Assembly (NCBI GenBank): GCA_963082975.1
Contig: OY720346.1
Coordinates: 30,622,720-30,686,719, forward strand
Length of the DNA stretch: 64,000 nt
Direction: 5' to 3'
Source of the DNA: Labia minor
Lineage: Eukaryota; Arthropoda; Insecta; Dermaptera; Spongiphoridae
This document shows, piece by piece, positions 1 to 13,500 of this stretch (positions within the stretch are counted from its first letter, which is position 1; each line of letters starts with the position of its first letter). The translations under genes and the position numbers were made by a program. The notes beneath the pieces are model-generated. The model was not told where the DNA came from, did no database searches, and saw only the letters and a program-made list of their open reading frames with translations.

Positions 1-560
1 TCTACACTTTGAAAAATATTGATATACAATTCTTTAATTATTTATTACAATTATTAAATGTTAGACATTTGCATCAATCTGATTAAAATGAATGAACTTG
101 TGCTCCTCAATAATACATAAATATATAATATATACATATATTTTTTTTTTCTATAGTGTTTTTTTGAAAAACTGTTTAGCGCCCCAAGTGGTTATAAAAC
201 AAACAATTTTAGCTAGTATAATAAGATTAATTCAAGTAATATCGTCTATTTCTATTCGACACTATTTTCAATCCTTATGATGTTATATGGATCGTTAATT
301 AACCATTAACCATTCACCGAATCGCCATTCAAATAATTACAAACAGAAAAGTAGGCGTGTTGATATAAAATATATACCTGTGACACCGAATTATCACTCG
401 ACCCTTTAACCAATTTATACAATTTATTTTTATATACTTTATACTCTCTGGTGTGAATTTCAAAAAAATCGTTAGAGCGGTTTTTGAGAACAAAGAAACA
501 AAGAAACAAACAATTTTTACTCGTATAAGATAAGATAAGATAAGATATGGGAAGAATTTT
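1..560 (+). repeat. Composite interspersed repeat (Rep-A/Rep-B type), truncated by window start
   Basis: Bases 20-215 match, inverted, 55480-55680. Bases 310-430 match 60880-60985, including the shared string gtaggcgtgttgatataaaa. Bases 440-490 carry the Rep-B signature gttagagcggtttttgagaa, and the copy ends in a run of aagat units at 520-547. A tail of short direct repeats is typical of target-primed retroposons. No reading frame of note is present. It may continue left of the window. Confidence 0.6.
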
Positions 561-1566
561 GGATATATACCTATAAGGTTATATATTTATAAACTTTTTA
601 ATAAATATTATAATAAAAAAATATATATTTTTATTTAATTATATTTTTACATGTGTTTATAAAATAAATTAATATTAAAAAGAGAATTAATAGGTTTTTT
701 TTTAATACAAAACGATTCATTGGAAAAAACATTATTTTACATTATTGATATATCTTTACAATCAAATTAATATACATATATTAATTAAATAATTTGTAAA
801 ATCCAAATATGAAGTTTTGAACGTTACATTTCATCATTACATAAAAAGCAAAAGCAAAAGCAAAATCATTACATAATAAGCATAAGTTCATTATTTTGAA
901 TAATTATATACAATGTACTATTTTTCAAACATTTTAAGTACGAAATTCTTATAAAAGCCATAATGTATTTTACAGTAGTGAAAATATCTACACAATTTAA
1001 CATATTTATTTAAAGTTCTTTCTAATCATGAAATATAAATATAAACAAACTAATCAAAAGGAACTTACTGCCTTATTCTTGACTTATTAGTAAATGAATA
1101 CCAAATATTATAAAAAAAAACTATATACATATAATATTATAATCTAAGCATACTAAATATAAAGTTACTGGCGTAACAAATATTCGTTTAGATATATGTT
1201 AAAAAAAGCTAATATCTATCTAGATTATATATATATATACAAATTATCAGTCTAATATTAATAAAATAAAGCTGAATATAATTAGAAAATTAGAAAAATG
1301 AAATTTAAGAAATATTAACATAATTTAGAAAGTTCAAGTATTTTGAATTTTTTGTTTAATATAGCTTTATCTTTTTAAATATGAATTGTACAATTTTTTA
1401 ATATTTTTTTCATAATTAACAAACAAAATATTTTTAAAATATATAATGTATAAATAATATATATATATATATATAAAAATAAATATAAAATCACAGTCAA
1501 AGATAAAGAAAAACTATACATAAAATTATTCAATTCGTATGTTTCTTAAAATATAACTTTCTTTTT
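561..1566. other. AT-rich flank, NPAT 3' UTR and beyond
   Basis: Almost entirely A and T with short (TA)n runs and AATAAA-like hexamers on both strands. It must hold the NPAT 3' untranslated region and polyadenylation site, but I cannot single one out. Confidence 0.4.
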
Positions 1567-4500
1567 TTATCCATCATTTTTTTCTCCTTCACCATGGATA
1601 TTGTCTAAGAATTTATCAACATCAATCCCTTTTAAAAGTTGTGTAGGATTTTGGCATATTTTTTTATCATTCTGAAAAAATCAAAATATAAATAAAAAAA
1701 AGATTATTTCATATTATAGTTATTTGATTGTAGAAAATGTAATTATATATATATATATATATATATTTAACTTGTATAATATTAAAGAGGAAAAAAAACA
1801 ATTGTTATTCATTTATAAATTTATATTCAAATGCCTAATTTGATTGTTTTGATTAATAAACATAGAAATTAATTGTATACAATATAATGAAATTTTTTCC
1901 CAAAATTGTAAATGTGTCTTATTTATACTGAATCTCTATAAATATCAATTATATATTTGTAGTGTTAGCAAAGTGAGACTAAACTAGAGCAACTAAATAA
2001 AAAATATTCATAGATAAACCATCTATTATTAGTTTAAATTAAAAGTAAATTTTTATGACATCAAATTAGTTAACGTGGTTACGAGTAAAATTTAGTAGCT
2101 TAAGAAAATATAATAAATATATTTTTATTGTAATTTTTTATCTACATAAAAATATAAAAATAAAAATTTCCCATATAGTTAACTATAGAAAATCTTTGTA
2201 AAGAATAAAAAATTCTTAATGTATGTATAAAAAAAAAGTATTTATATATAGAGCTATTCTAACCGAAGTCGGTGCTCTTCGCTCTTAGACAAGATGTCCT
2301 CCCCTGCACCCCTTCCATGTTACTATATAATCGAATATTTTTAAGCATCCTGTACAAATGTGTTATACTTTTAAATATTAAATATAAATTCAAAAAAATA
2401 AAATGATTATTAAAAATATTATCTACTTTTTCAATGATTATTCATTAATATATGTATTAATATTTATAATTTTATATTAAAGTCTAACTATTTAAACATA
2501 TATTAATAAAAACAATATATATTAACAATTTTTAAAATAGTCACAATTCTAATTAAACTAATTTAAGTACATATAAATTATTGAAAATTATTAATTTACA
2601 ATACCTTTAAATCTTCATTAGATGATTTTCGTTTTTTAGGTGGAAGATTTTTATTTTCGTTAGGTGTAGATAATTCGTTATCAATTGATGTCTTTTCATT
2701 ATCTATTAACCAAAATAAATAAATTAAGAATATACATAATATATATATATATAAAATACACTTACCATTGTTAATTTTTTCATCAGCCTCTTCATTTATA
2801 TCTTGTGGATGAATACATAATAAATTAATAAATGGTGAGATAGTATTAACAATTTTTATTTCATCCATTTTTATTCCAGCATTATTTTTATGATCATTAT
2901 CATCATCACCATCTAAAATAACTTCATATTCATAACTTGCATCAAATATATTTAAATTTTTATTATTCTTTTTTAGTCCCAACCCTTGATATGTAATAAT
3001 AAATGTTGGTTGATCATTATCTTTATTAATCTTTTTTTCTAATGGAATTTCAGTTTCAATATCATTTATTATTATTTTCTCTATTATCTGAGTTTGATTA
3101 TTTTTTAAATCTATTTTATTTTCATTTTGTTCATTTATTATTAATTCCTTTGCTTTTTGTTTTTCAACTAATTTTTCTACTACATTTTGAATATTGCCTT
3201 TTTTATTTTTATTTTTTAATTTTTCTGGTTTATCTTTTGATTTGGTTGTTATCTTTGATAACGAAGAATTTGATTTAGATAGTGATGGTGAACTTTTTTG
3301 AACTCGTTTTAAGCCCTTTTTATTACTTATTAATGTTGCATTTTTTTCTTCATTTTTATTACAACTATCATTTGAATCTTCGGTTTCCGTTAATTCAAGC
3401 CCTAATGAATTCATTGTTTCTGTTGTATGTTTTACTTCTGTGTTGTCATTATTGTCTTGTGATATATTTTTCTTTAATTGATTTTTATTATTTTGAGTAT
3501 TTTTTTTATTATTCACTGGTTTTTTTTGTTTTATTGGTGTTTTTTTAATAATTTTTTTCTTTTGATTATATTTATTTATACTATTACGATTTTTTATTGT
3601 TTTATTCAGAAGATTTAAACTTCTTCTTTTAATCTTCTTAGTATTAATATTTGAATTATTCTTATTACTATTATTGGCGCATTTTTCTATTTCTTTTAAT
3701 TTTTCACATGTTCGCAATCGTTTTTGTTCTAAATCATCTTTTTGATTATATAAGATTAAATTATTTTCTGATGAATTTTCAGATATATAATTTGAGGAAT
3801 TAATTTCTGTTTCAAGATTTGAACATACACCTATTAATGTTTTTACTAACGAATCAGTTGATGGTAATTTAAAATCAATTTGTTGTTCGGGTGTTAAATT
3901 TGGTTTATAATATGAAGATCCAGCTGAATTATCATATTTTAAATAATTTTCTGAATCGGATGTGGGTGTTGTCGTTATTGTTGGTGTGGGAGGAAATAAT
4001 GGCGTTTGTATATGACTGAAATTTGAAGAATAAGTTGTAAATGAACCAATTGATTGTTTGTGGAGTGGTGTGCTAATTGTTATTTTCATTGGAGTTAATA
4101 CCCTTGGTGTCATTGGAATAAATACACGTTTATTTGTTGTATTAGGTTCAGGTGATAAATGTCCTTTAATTGGCGTTTCAACAGATAATGTAGATGAATT
4201 AGATGGAATTTCTTTACTTGATGCATCAACATATTGAGTTGGAGGATTATCTTTACTATTATTATCATGATCATCATCATTATCATCATCATCACTTGAA
4301 TCTGAATCAGAAGAACTAGAACCTGAAGAGTCACTAGAAGATGATGTTAATGGTTCTTGATTCTTAGTTTCTTTTTCATTTTGTAAAACATTATTATTAA
4401 ATAATAATTCTACATTGTCATTTGATAATGTCGAATTTGTATTTATATTTTCATTTTTTTTATTAATAATATCTATATTTTCGTCATTTATATTTGTATT

Positions 4501-7500
4501 CTTCATTTGTTCTTGTTTTTCTTTTTCATCATCAATACTAATTAAGCAATCCTTTGAAAAAGTGAGTAAAGATTTATTATTAATATTATCATCAATATTA
4601 AGAATTGAATTTAAATTTTCTTTATTAATAATATTATTATCATTTGTATTATTAATTAAATTTGGATGTTCTTTATTAATAGTAATTTTGTTGTCTTTAT
4701 CATTATCATCATTATTAGAACCATCAGCATTGGATGGATATGGAATATTTTCAGATTTATTTATATTATTACTACTAATAATATTGTCTTCCTCTTTTTT
4801 TGTTTCATATTTTAATATATTACTAATAGTTTCTGATTCACCGATGGCAGTAACTATTTCTTTAGTTTTATCGTCACTATTAATAACATTTAATTCATTT
4901 TCTTGTATAATTTCATTTTTACTATTTTTTACACTTGGATTAATTCTTTTTTTATAATTACTTACTTTTTTTTTCTTATCATCATCATTTAATGCCTCTT
5001 CTATAAGTTTTGCTTCATTTTTTTTCTTTGTATGCTTTGGAATCTTTGATATTTTATTCTTTTTTATATTTTTCGATGCATTTTTATTTTTATTAGAAGT
5101 TTTAGATGTTGATTTAGAGTTAGTATTATTCGTGGAGTTATTTTGTGTTCCACATAAGGCACGTAAATCGGCATCCCAACTTCTTGTTGATGAAACTTTA
5201 ATAGGTGTAGGTAATTTATCAATTGGACTTGATTGTGCTGATGAATTACTCAATAACATACTTCCAATTCCTGTGACTTTATCCCAAGCCCCTGAAAGTG
5301 GAGTTGCAGGACTTCGTGTTGCTATTGTAGCTGCTATAATAATATTAGGATCATCTTTAAAAGATATATTTGTCTTCTCAACATTCTCTTTTTTGTTTTC
5401 TTCCTGATTAATTGTGATATTTTGTATATTTTTAAGTGATGGTGATTTTTTAAAAAGATTTCCTCGAATTTTAAAATTACGTCTTCGTGTACTTCGTGGA
5501 GATGTTAAATTATCAGTGTCATTATCATTATCAGTAAGATTTTTATCATGAAAACGTTTATTTGATAATGCCTTTGGACTAGTATTAACTTTACGTAATG
5601 ATGAATCAATTGTTTTTGATGGTGTTGTAAAATCCAATACACGAACATGATTTCTCCGTCTTGGTGTACTACGACTTAAACCTTTATTAGACGGCAATAT
5701 AGACATTTTTGGTGTTAATTTAACACATTCATTTGATAACATCCTTTGTTGTTGAGGCTGCATTTCTGATTGTTGTTGATGAGGATGCTTTTCTGGATGT
5801 TGTTGTTGAGGTTGCTTTTCTTGTTGTTGTTGCTGCTGTTGTATTTTTGTTTCATTTTCATCAACACTAGATTGTTTCTTACAACTTTTATTAATTTTTT
5901 TATCCAAAATTTGTTGTTGTTTTTCAATTATATCATTTAACACTGGTGATTGTATTGAATGAAATGCTGGTTTAATTTTTTTTAGAGCAACCATTGGTTC
6001 CTTATTATTTGTATTAACTAAAGGCCCAAGTTTAATACTACTATCAACGGATAAATCATTTAGTGGTGATACTTGTGGTTTTATAGTTGGCAATTTATTC
6101 TGACTTCTTTTATTTACTTTGTTTTCTTTATTTTTAACAACACTATCAATTATTGATGGTGAATTCATAGGATGGTTAATGATTAATAGTGGGTCTATAA
6201 CTAAAACAAACAAAGAGGAAATAATTGTAGAAATAAATTCAATTTACATTTATTTTCCAATAATAATTTATGAATTTAAAATATTTATAATATATTATGA
6301 ATATATAAGGGAAATAATAAAACTTACTTTTATTATTTGTTTCTAATGGTTTTGTAGTAGCAATAGTAGTGGTAGAACTATATAAAGGTAATTTTGATGA
6401 ATTAATTTTAATATTTGGAGATGATTTATTATTACTAGATGCAATTAATTTATTAAAATCCTTAGCGAGTGGAGCCATATATAATGTAGGTGTAGTGCCA
6501 ACTACAATTATATCTTGATAAGTTAATTCCTGATTTGTTGCTGGTTTCTATATTTAAAATAAAAATTCAATTATTATACAAAATTTTATTAAAATTAATT
6601 AAAATAACTAACCATTGATTCCTGTGGTTTAATTATATCATTTTGATTATATGATTTCACTTCCATTTGACATTTTTCTAAACAAAATTTATCTATATCA
6701 AATGGTGATTGATTGATTAATTGTGAACTTAAAGATGATGATGGTCCAGGTGTTTGTGGTATATAATTCATATTTGTAGTTGTAATTGTAGGTATGGTAC
6801 AGGTTAACGAATTTGAATTATTATATGTGGATAGGATTGCAGATTGTATTGGGGGATTATTAAATAATTTTGAAGGTGTGGAATCTAATATAACATGGTT
6901 ATCAATTGTAGAAACAATTGATAATGTATGTGGATTGGATGAAGATGGGGAAGCAATTGATATTGTAGGAACAGGTATATGATTTGTATGTTCTTTGGCT
7001 GGTGTTTTAGGTAATTTTGTTTTTAAACTAGAATTTAAAATTTCTTGTATAGCCAATTGATTCATATCATCTAATTTTTTATTTGTTAGAACATTTTTAT
7101 GTGTTTTCTTTGATTTTCTACCTATTTTAGCAAAATTATAATTTTTTTTTTTACAATTTCTTAATCTTTGCTTAATTGGCAACTCGGATGATGATGATGA
7201 TGATGATGGTATTTTTTTATTGCTATCAACAATTGATAGTTGGTGTTGGTTCTCATTTTCATTATTTGATGAGGACAATTCATTAATATTCTCTGATGAT
7301 TGTAAATTATTTGAATTCAATCCTTCAGATAAATTATCTAGAATAAAAAAAATAATTATTAACAATATTATTAAAAATAAATAAATTAATATTAATATAT
7401 TTTTATTAATTTTATAATTAGATGAAAAAAATAAATTATTACTCAAAAAAAGAAAAATATTTTCAAAAACTCAATTTTTCTATAACAGATCTATATATTT

Positions 7501-10500
7501 AATACGAGTGTCCGTCTGTACGCAAAAAACTCCAGAGCCTAAACTACAAGGAGTAAGGTAACCAAATTTTTCTGAGGTGAAGGGTACCTCAAATGATGAA
7601 AAATAAAAAAGAAATTAGAATCTTAGGTAACTCCTGAGCTGAGCTGCGGGTGTTCCATTTTCCAGAAATATATATAAAGGAGAGTGTTTGTATGTATGTA
7701 ATTTGTTTACTTTTTTGCTGTCATAGAAACAGATATATATATAATTAGAACCTCTCTCTCTCCCTCTATTTAAAATTTTAAAAAATGGAGTGTTCTAGCC
7801 AAATTAGGAAATTTAAATGCCTTAAGCAACATTGATAGGTAAATGAATTGGACTGGAAGAGGAGACATGTGATTAGAGAAATTGGGGGAAAATCAACCGA
7901 AATGTAATTAAACAAAAAAATTCAAGAATTATGCTACGGATACGACTTACATACAATTAACATACAAAATGTAGAATTTGAAAAAGTATAAATATTTAAA
8001 TACTTAAGATCTCTAATCACGAAGGATAATAATATTCGAGAAGAATTTAAATCGACGTTGTATTCGAGTAACGCTTGTTATTATGCAGTAAAGGGGCTTA
8101 TCTCATCAAAGAGGATCAAAATTAAAATATATAAAACAATTATTTTTCATGTTGATCGATGACTAGGGTGACCATATTTCAAAAACACCAACCCGGGACA
8201 AACGGTATACCTTTTTTTTAGAACTAAATTGAAAAAATTTTGAAAAAAAAATTACGAAATGTCCTAAATATTGAAAAAACGGGACAGTAGGGTGTCCCGA
8301 AGACATTTTTGGGACAGAGCACCTAAAGACGGGACGTTTGGTCACCCTATCGATGACTCTGGGAGACGAGAGTAGATTTGGAGTATTTGAGATTAATATT
8401 GTTCGCAGCATTTATAGGCCAAAAGAAGATGAGGTCACAGGGGGATGTCGGAGATGGCATAACGAGAAATAATGTCCAGATATAGTTAAGGTTATAAAAT
8501 CAAGAAGGCTGGGATGGGAAGGGGACGTGGTTGGAATTGGAGAAACTAGAAATTGGGAGAAACCGATTGGGAAACATCCGGTGGAAGACCAATGATCAAG
8601 GTGGGTGGACAAAGAAGGAAGGGACATGGGAGAGATGGGACAGGGTAGGATTTGGTTGTAGCTCAGGATAGGGACGCTTAGAGAAATGTGGATGCTGCGG
8701 CTAAGAACTTTCGAAAACTGTAGAGACACAGAGTTAGAAAAATATAACATATACAATAATAATATATAATTAATTTAAAATATATTTTACAAGAAAACAA
8801 ATACATGTCTTATCTATTTATTGAAACAAAATGGATGAAAACCTTTTACATACAGACTTTCAACCAAATACTATGTATCACTCGGGGGTACAGGGGGCGG
8901 AGCCCCCGTCTAGGTGTGAAGAGCGCCGAAGGCGCCTGGAGCAGCTAGTTGTATATAAATCATTTAATAAAATTCATATATTTCATTACAAAATGTACAG
9001 TTTACTTAATGGCAAATGTGATAAAAATCAAATATTTTGATTAGTCAGTAAATTTATCAAATTTACTAAAATAAATGATGATAGTTGATGCACAACCAGT
9101 TTACCTTAACATATATAAATAAGATTAATAGATTTTAAAATAAATAAAAAAATTACTAATGTATTGTTCCAAAAAATCTGCAAATGCTGGATCATTTTCA
9201 GTTTGTTCGACAATCGATTTAACAGCATCTTCATGGAATATATTATTTGTGGATATTGTAGATGTTGAAAGAATTGTGTCGTTTTCTATTTCTGACGGAT
9301 TCAAAGATAGAATAGATGATTCTGGTAGTATCACACTGTTAGTATCTTGTAACACTCTATTAATTGATTCAGCAATTTTATCTTGGAATCCATGATTTTT
9401 TAGTAAAGTATTTGTAAATATCTATAGGACAAAATAAAATGTTATTTATTCAATAGTTTAAAATTATTAAAATAATAATTAAAAAAAGAAAAGTATTATT
9501 TATATAAAATATATATATAATTGGCCACAATTATATATCTTGCTATTTAGATATTACAATACACTAAGGGAAAATATATTAATCTATTAATCTTGAAAAT
9601 TTTTATATCAAGTTCTAATTTTTAATCAATTGTTAAGTGAAAATTTTAAAATAATTAACTTAATTATTTATAAATCAAAATTAAATTAAGAGTTATTTCT
9701 TATAACAATTAATTAACTTCTTTCTATTTTTAATAGATTTCTCATTATTTGAATGAATATATTTATCTATCCTATTAGGTTTCGTTGACTTTAACGGTGA
9801 AATATCAATTTTAAAAGTAAATTATTAATTACAACCCTGAATGTTAATTGAAAATAAATAATATAAATTAGAAGAAGCGTCGACTTAACGTGGAGGATAA
9901 GTTTAAATTTCAAAAATGTAATATTACAAAAGAAAAAATATATTTTTAAAATATATTTTAACTTGGTCAATTTAGCAAAGACGATTTTAACATTTTAATA
10001 ATAGTCTTTGAACAACATTTCTAATAATTATGTATATTACAACTAAAAAAATACTAAATGAAAATCAGTCTGCATAAAATTTAAAATACAAATTACCATA
10101 TGTTAATAGCATAGAAGGTTATGCACAAAAACAAAAATGTAAATAATTAATGTTTTCATATATATATATATTGATTTTCATAAATTTAAATTAACATAAA
10201 CTAATAAATAAAAAAAAATACTTAAAATTGGTCTCTGAAAAGCTCATGAAATTTACAATATCAGAGTAATAACATATATATTTATCAGTAAATTCATTAC
10301 CAGCGCCTGCTCTACACAAAATTTTTTTTTAAAAAAATGGGAAAAAATTAATCTTTATTACAAATTACAAGTTTAAATTGTAGTGCAGTGGTGTTAAATT
10401 TTATATCATACCTTGATATAATATTAGATGAAGAGGTTATTTATTTATCAGAAAGAAAAAGTCAAATTTTGAAAATACCAAAAAAAAAGAATAAAATCTC

Positions 10501-13500
10501 ATAACTTCTGTTAGATGATTCTTTATAATAAAATAAAAAGAAAGGAATTATTAATTTATATGGGTCAATATTTATAAAAATTATAAAAACATTTAAAATA
10601 TAAAAATAATATCATTTCTGTTGGTCTATTATATTATAATATTTTATATAATTACTTCGAAATCTTTATTTGGCCTTTTCATAGGTGTTGCTAATTTTCC
10701 AGGAGAATTTGAATGTTTCCTTTTTAACCTAAAAATAATAAATAAGAAAATCATTGCTTAAAAAAAGTTACTGATATAATAAATTTTGAATTGATATTTA
10801 CGAAAAATTCCTATTATTAAATTATCATTAAAATTAATAATAAAAAATATATTTTTAAATTAATTTTAGTATTGATGAAAAATAAGGCTTTTACATTTAT
10901 TCGCCATATATTACTTTTTATTATAATTCATTAAAATATAAAAAAATCAATACTTTTCAAACACCCCAAATTCTAATTTCTTTAAATAAATCATCATCAT
11001 ATGTTAAATCATAATTTTAAAATTTAAGTTAATAATTTAAATAAATATTTCAATTAATAATTACTTCTTTATTGATGTACTGGTCGATGTAGAATTTTTT
11101 TCTTTTAGAGATTGTTGTTGACATGTATGTTTAATTTCTGAATTTATTAATTCTTTAGTTTCAATTGGTTTCAAACCTATACTTTCTAATAATTTCGGTT
11201 CAATATAATCACTCGTAGTTGTATCATTATTATTATTATTTATATTTGGAGATATTGTTGAATTGTTATTATTACTGCTTATATTTTTGATAATAGTAGT
11301 TGTCGGTAATTCAAATGAAGAAAGATTTGTGATATTTGATTGAGAACTATTTGAGGTACAGGTTGAACTAATTGTTTTTAATGACTTAGTATGAACATCA
11401 ATAGTACTGGAAGAAGTTGTTGTCATAGTGGTTGTAGTAGTTGTTATCGTAGGTATTGTTGTTATAGAACGAACAATATCCGCCTCTAAAACATTCCCTT
11501 GATTATTACATTTCTCTGTTTCATTATTTACAATCTGAAATAATTTTTTTAAATTAAATTAAATTAATATATAAATTAGATAATAAATTTGCCTAAATTA
11601 CTTGTGATGATGATGGTTCATTATCTGATTGCACAATTTGGTTGGTTATATGTTCATTATCACGATCTGCTAATTCTTTATTATTATTTACAATCTCTAA
11701 AGGACTATTTGTATGATTTTCAATACTTGAACCAGAAAGACTTCTTCTTTCACTACGTTTGGATGAATTACGTGATAAACGTTCAAGATTATGTGATCGT
11801 GTTCGACATCTACCTCCATTTGAATTTAATGTAGCAATTTCAGACGTCTATAAGAGAAGAAAAAAATAAACATTTCATTAATAGATAAAAAGAGAGAAAA
11901 CAACAAATTACTATTTTTCTGTTTATAATTATGTATTGACATCAGTTATTTATTACTTTAATTGTTTAATAATAATTTAATATTTTAATAGTTCACCACT
12001 GAAGAGCAAATAAAAAAATAAAAAAAAACTTATTAATAAAAAAGCAATTAAATGAAAAGTCGAAAATCTGTGTTTAAAGTTTAATCACATTTCTTTTAGG
12101 AATAATTTTGAAAATTTATTAAAAATAAATTACATTTTCAGGTTAATATCTGTATTTGTGGATAATTATTCTGAAAATATAAATTACTAATAAATATTAA
12201 GTAAAATATCTTACTAAATATTATTTTTTAAGAATAAAAATAACATGAATTATGACGATATAAAATACATTAAGTTTGATACTGAATCTAATATTTAATC
12301 ACAATTTATAGAATCTATAGGCCCAGAAGCAAAGACAATTTAAAATTTTCACACTCAAATTCCTAATATCATAGATTGAAGTTCTCAAAGGAAGAAAAAT
12401 GTCTGAAATCTTTTTACTTTTCAATCGAAAGAAATTTTTAAATTTTTTGAGGGTAAAGTTATTCTAATCCCAATTGAGCAATATATTAGATTGTTTTTTA
12501 TATTTCCATTCCTTTTTGTTAATGGTTATTTAATTGATAGAAACAATATTTTATATTTAATAGAATATGATATTAAAAAAACATTATAAATATTTATTTT
12601 ATATAAATAATTACCCCATAAAATAATTAAAATAAACGAAAATTGTATCTTTCTCTCTGTATGAATAAATTATTACCTGAGATCCATGTTGTTGAACATT
12701 AATGCGAAAAAATAGTGTTTGTTGATTTCCATTAACAGATTGCAAATTATTATTATTATTATTTGAATTATTCCCATTATTTTCATTTGCTGCAATTTCA
12801 TTTGAATTAAAAAGTTCACGAACAATATGCGTTAGTGATGGTACATTTTTACATGACAATGACTTTGTTCTTGAAAATTCTTCAACTAAATAAAAAAAAA
12901 ATTAAATTAATTAGAAATTTGAATAGAAAATTTAAACAGAAAATGTTAAAAAAAAAGATAAATATATTTAAATGTCTGAATGATAAAAGTAATTACATAT
13001 TTTCTGTTCTAGCATACGAATAGATTATTGCAGACGTCCGAGAATATCAATGTGAACAAAACTATTATTTTTTATATCACAAAATAAAAATTTAGAAATA
13101 ATATGCATCAATTCATTTAATTAGATTAAAAGGGTACTTTAAGTTTTTCATATTTTAAGTATAAATTATTTAAATAAATAGGGAGTGTATTAGTGACTAA
13201 CAACTATTACATCAGGGTCACTTAAGGGTCATTAGAAAAAAGAATTAGGTAACACATACTATTTAAAAGTTAGATTTTATATTGTTTTGATTGGAGGAAA
13301 GTTAAGATTGAGAATGTGTGGGTTGTTATGGAAATTGATTTTCTGTTGTAAAATAAAAAAGGATTTTTCAATTATTTCTTCTAAAAATTTATTATAGACA
13401 ACAATTTTTATTTTGTATTATTTAATACATAAATTAATATTTTGTAATTTAAAATATTATTTGTTCAATTTATATATATTTATATTTTCATCTAGTTTAT

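Larger units (their letters stand above)
7490..8948 (+). mobile_element. Non-autonomous Helitron carrying a LINE fragment
   Basis: The 5' end is TCTATATATTT directly after an A (7489). The 3' end is CTAG directly before a T (8949). A GC hairpin (gcgcc-gaa-ggcgc) lies about 9 bases before CTAG. These are the Helitron hallmarks: TC start, CTRR end, subterminal hairpin, insertion between A and T, no target duplication. No Rep/helicase ORF is present, so it is non-autonomous. It lies wholly inside NPAT intron 7. The interior holds LINE coding sequence (about 7780-8755), itself interrupted by a hAT MITE. Confidence 0.75.

Noticed and set aside
1741-1768. Long (TA)n tracts here and elsewhere as possible arrays
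   Set aside because: Plain dinucleotide microsatellites; no spaced repeats or CRISPR-like organisation exist in the window.
3042-5407. Several plus-strand frames of 75-180 codons across the NPAT locus
   Set aside because: They are shadows of the large NPAT exon; their Phe/Leu/Ile-rich composition is the complement of Lys/Asn/Glu codons.
8163-8756. Two minus-strand frames of 82 and 114 codons
   Set aside because: They lie on the opposite strand of the LINE fragment and MITE and show no family features.
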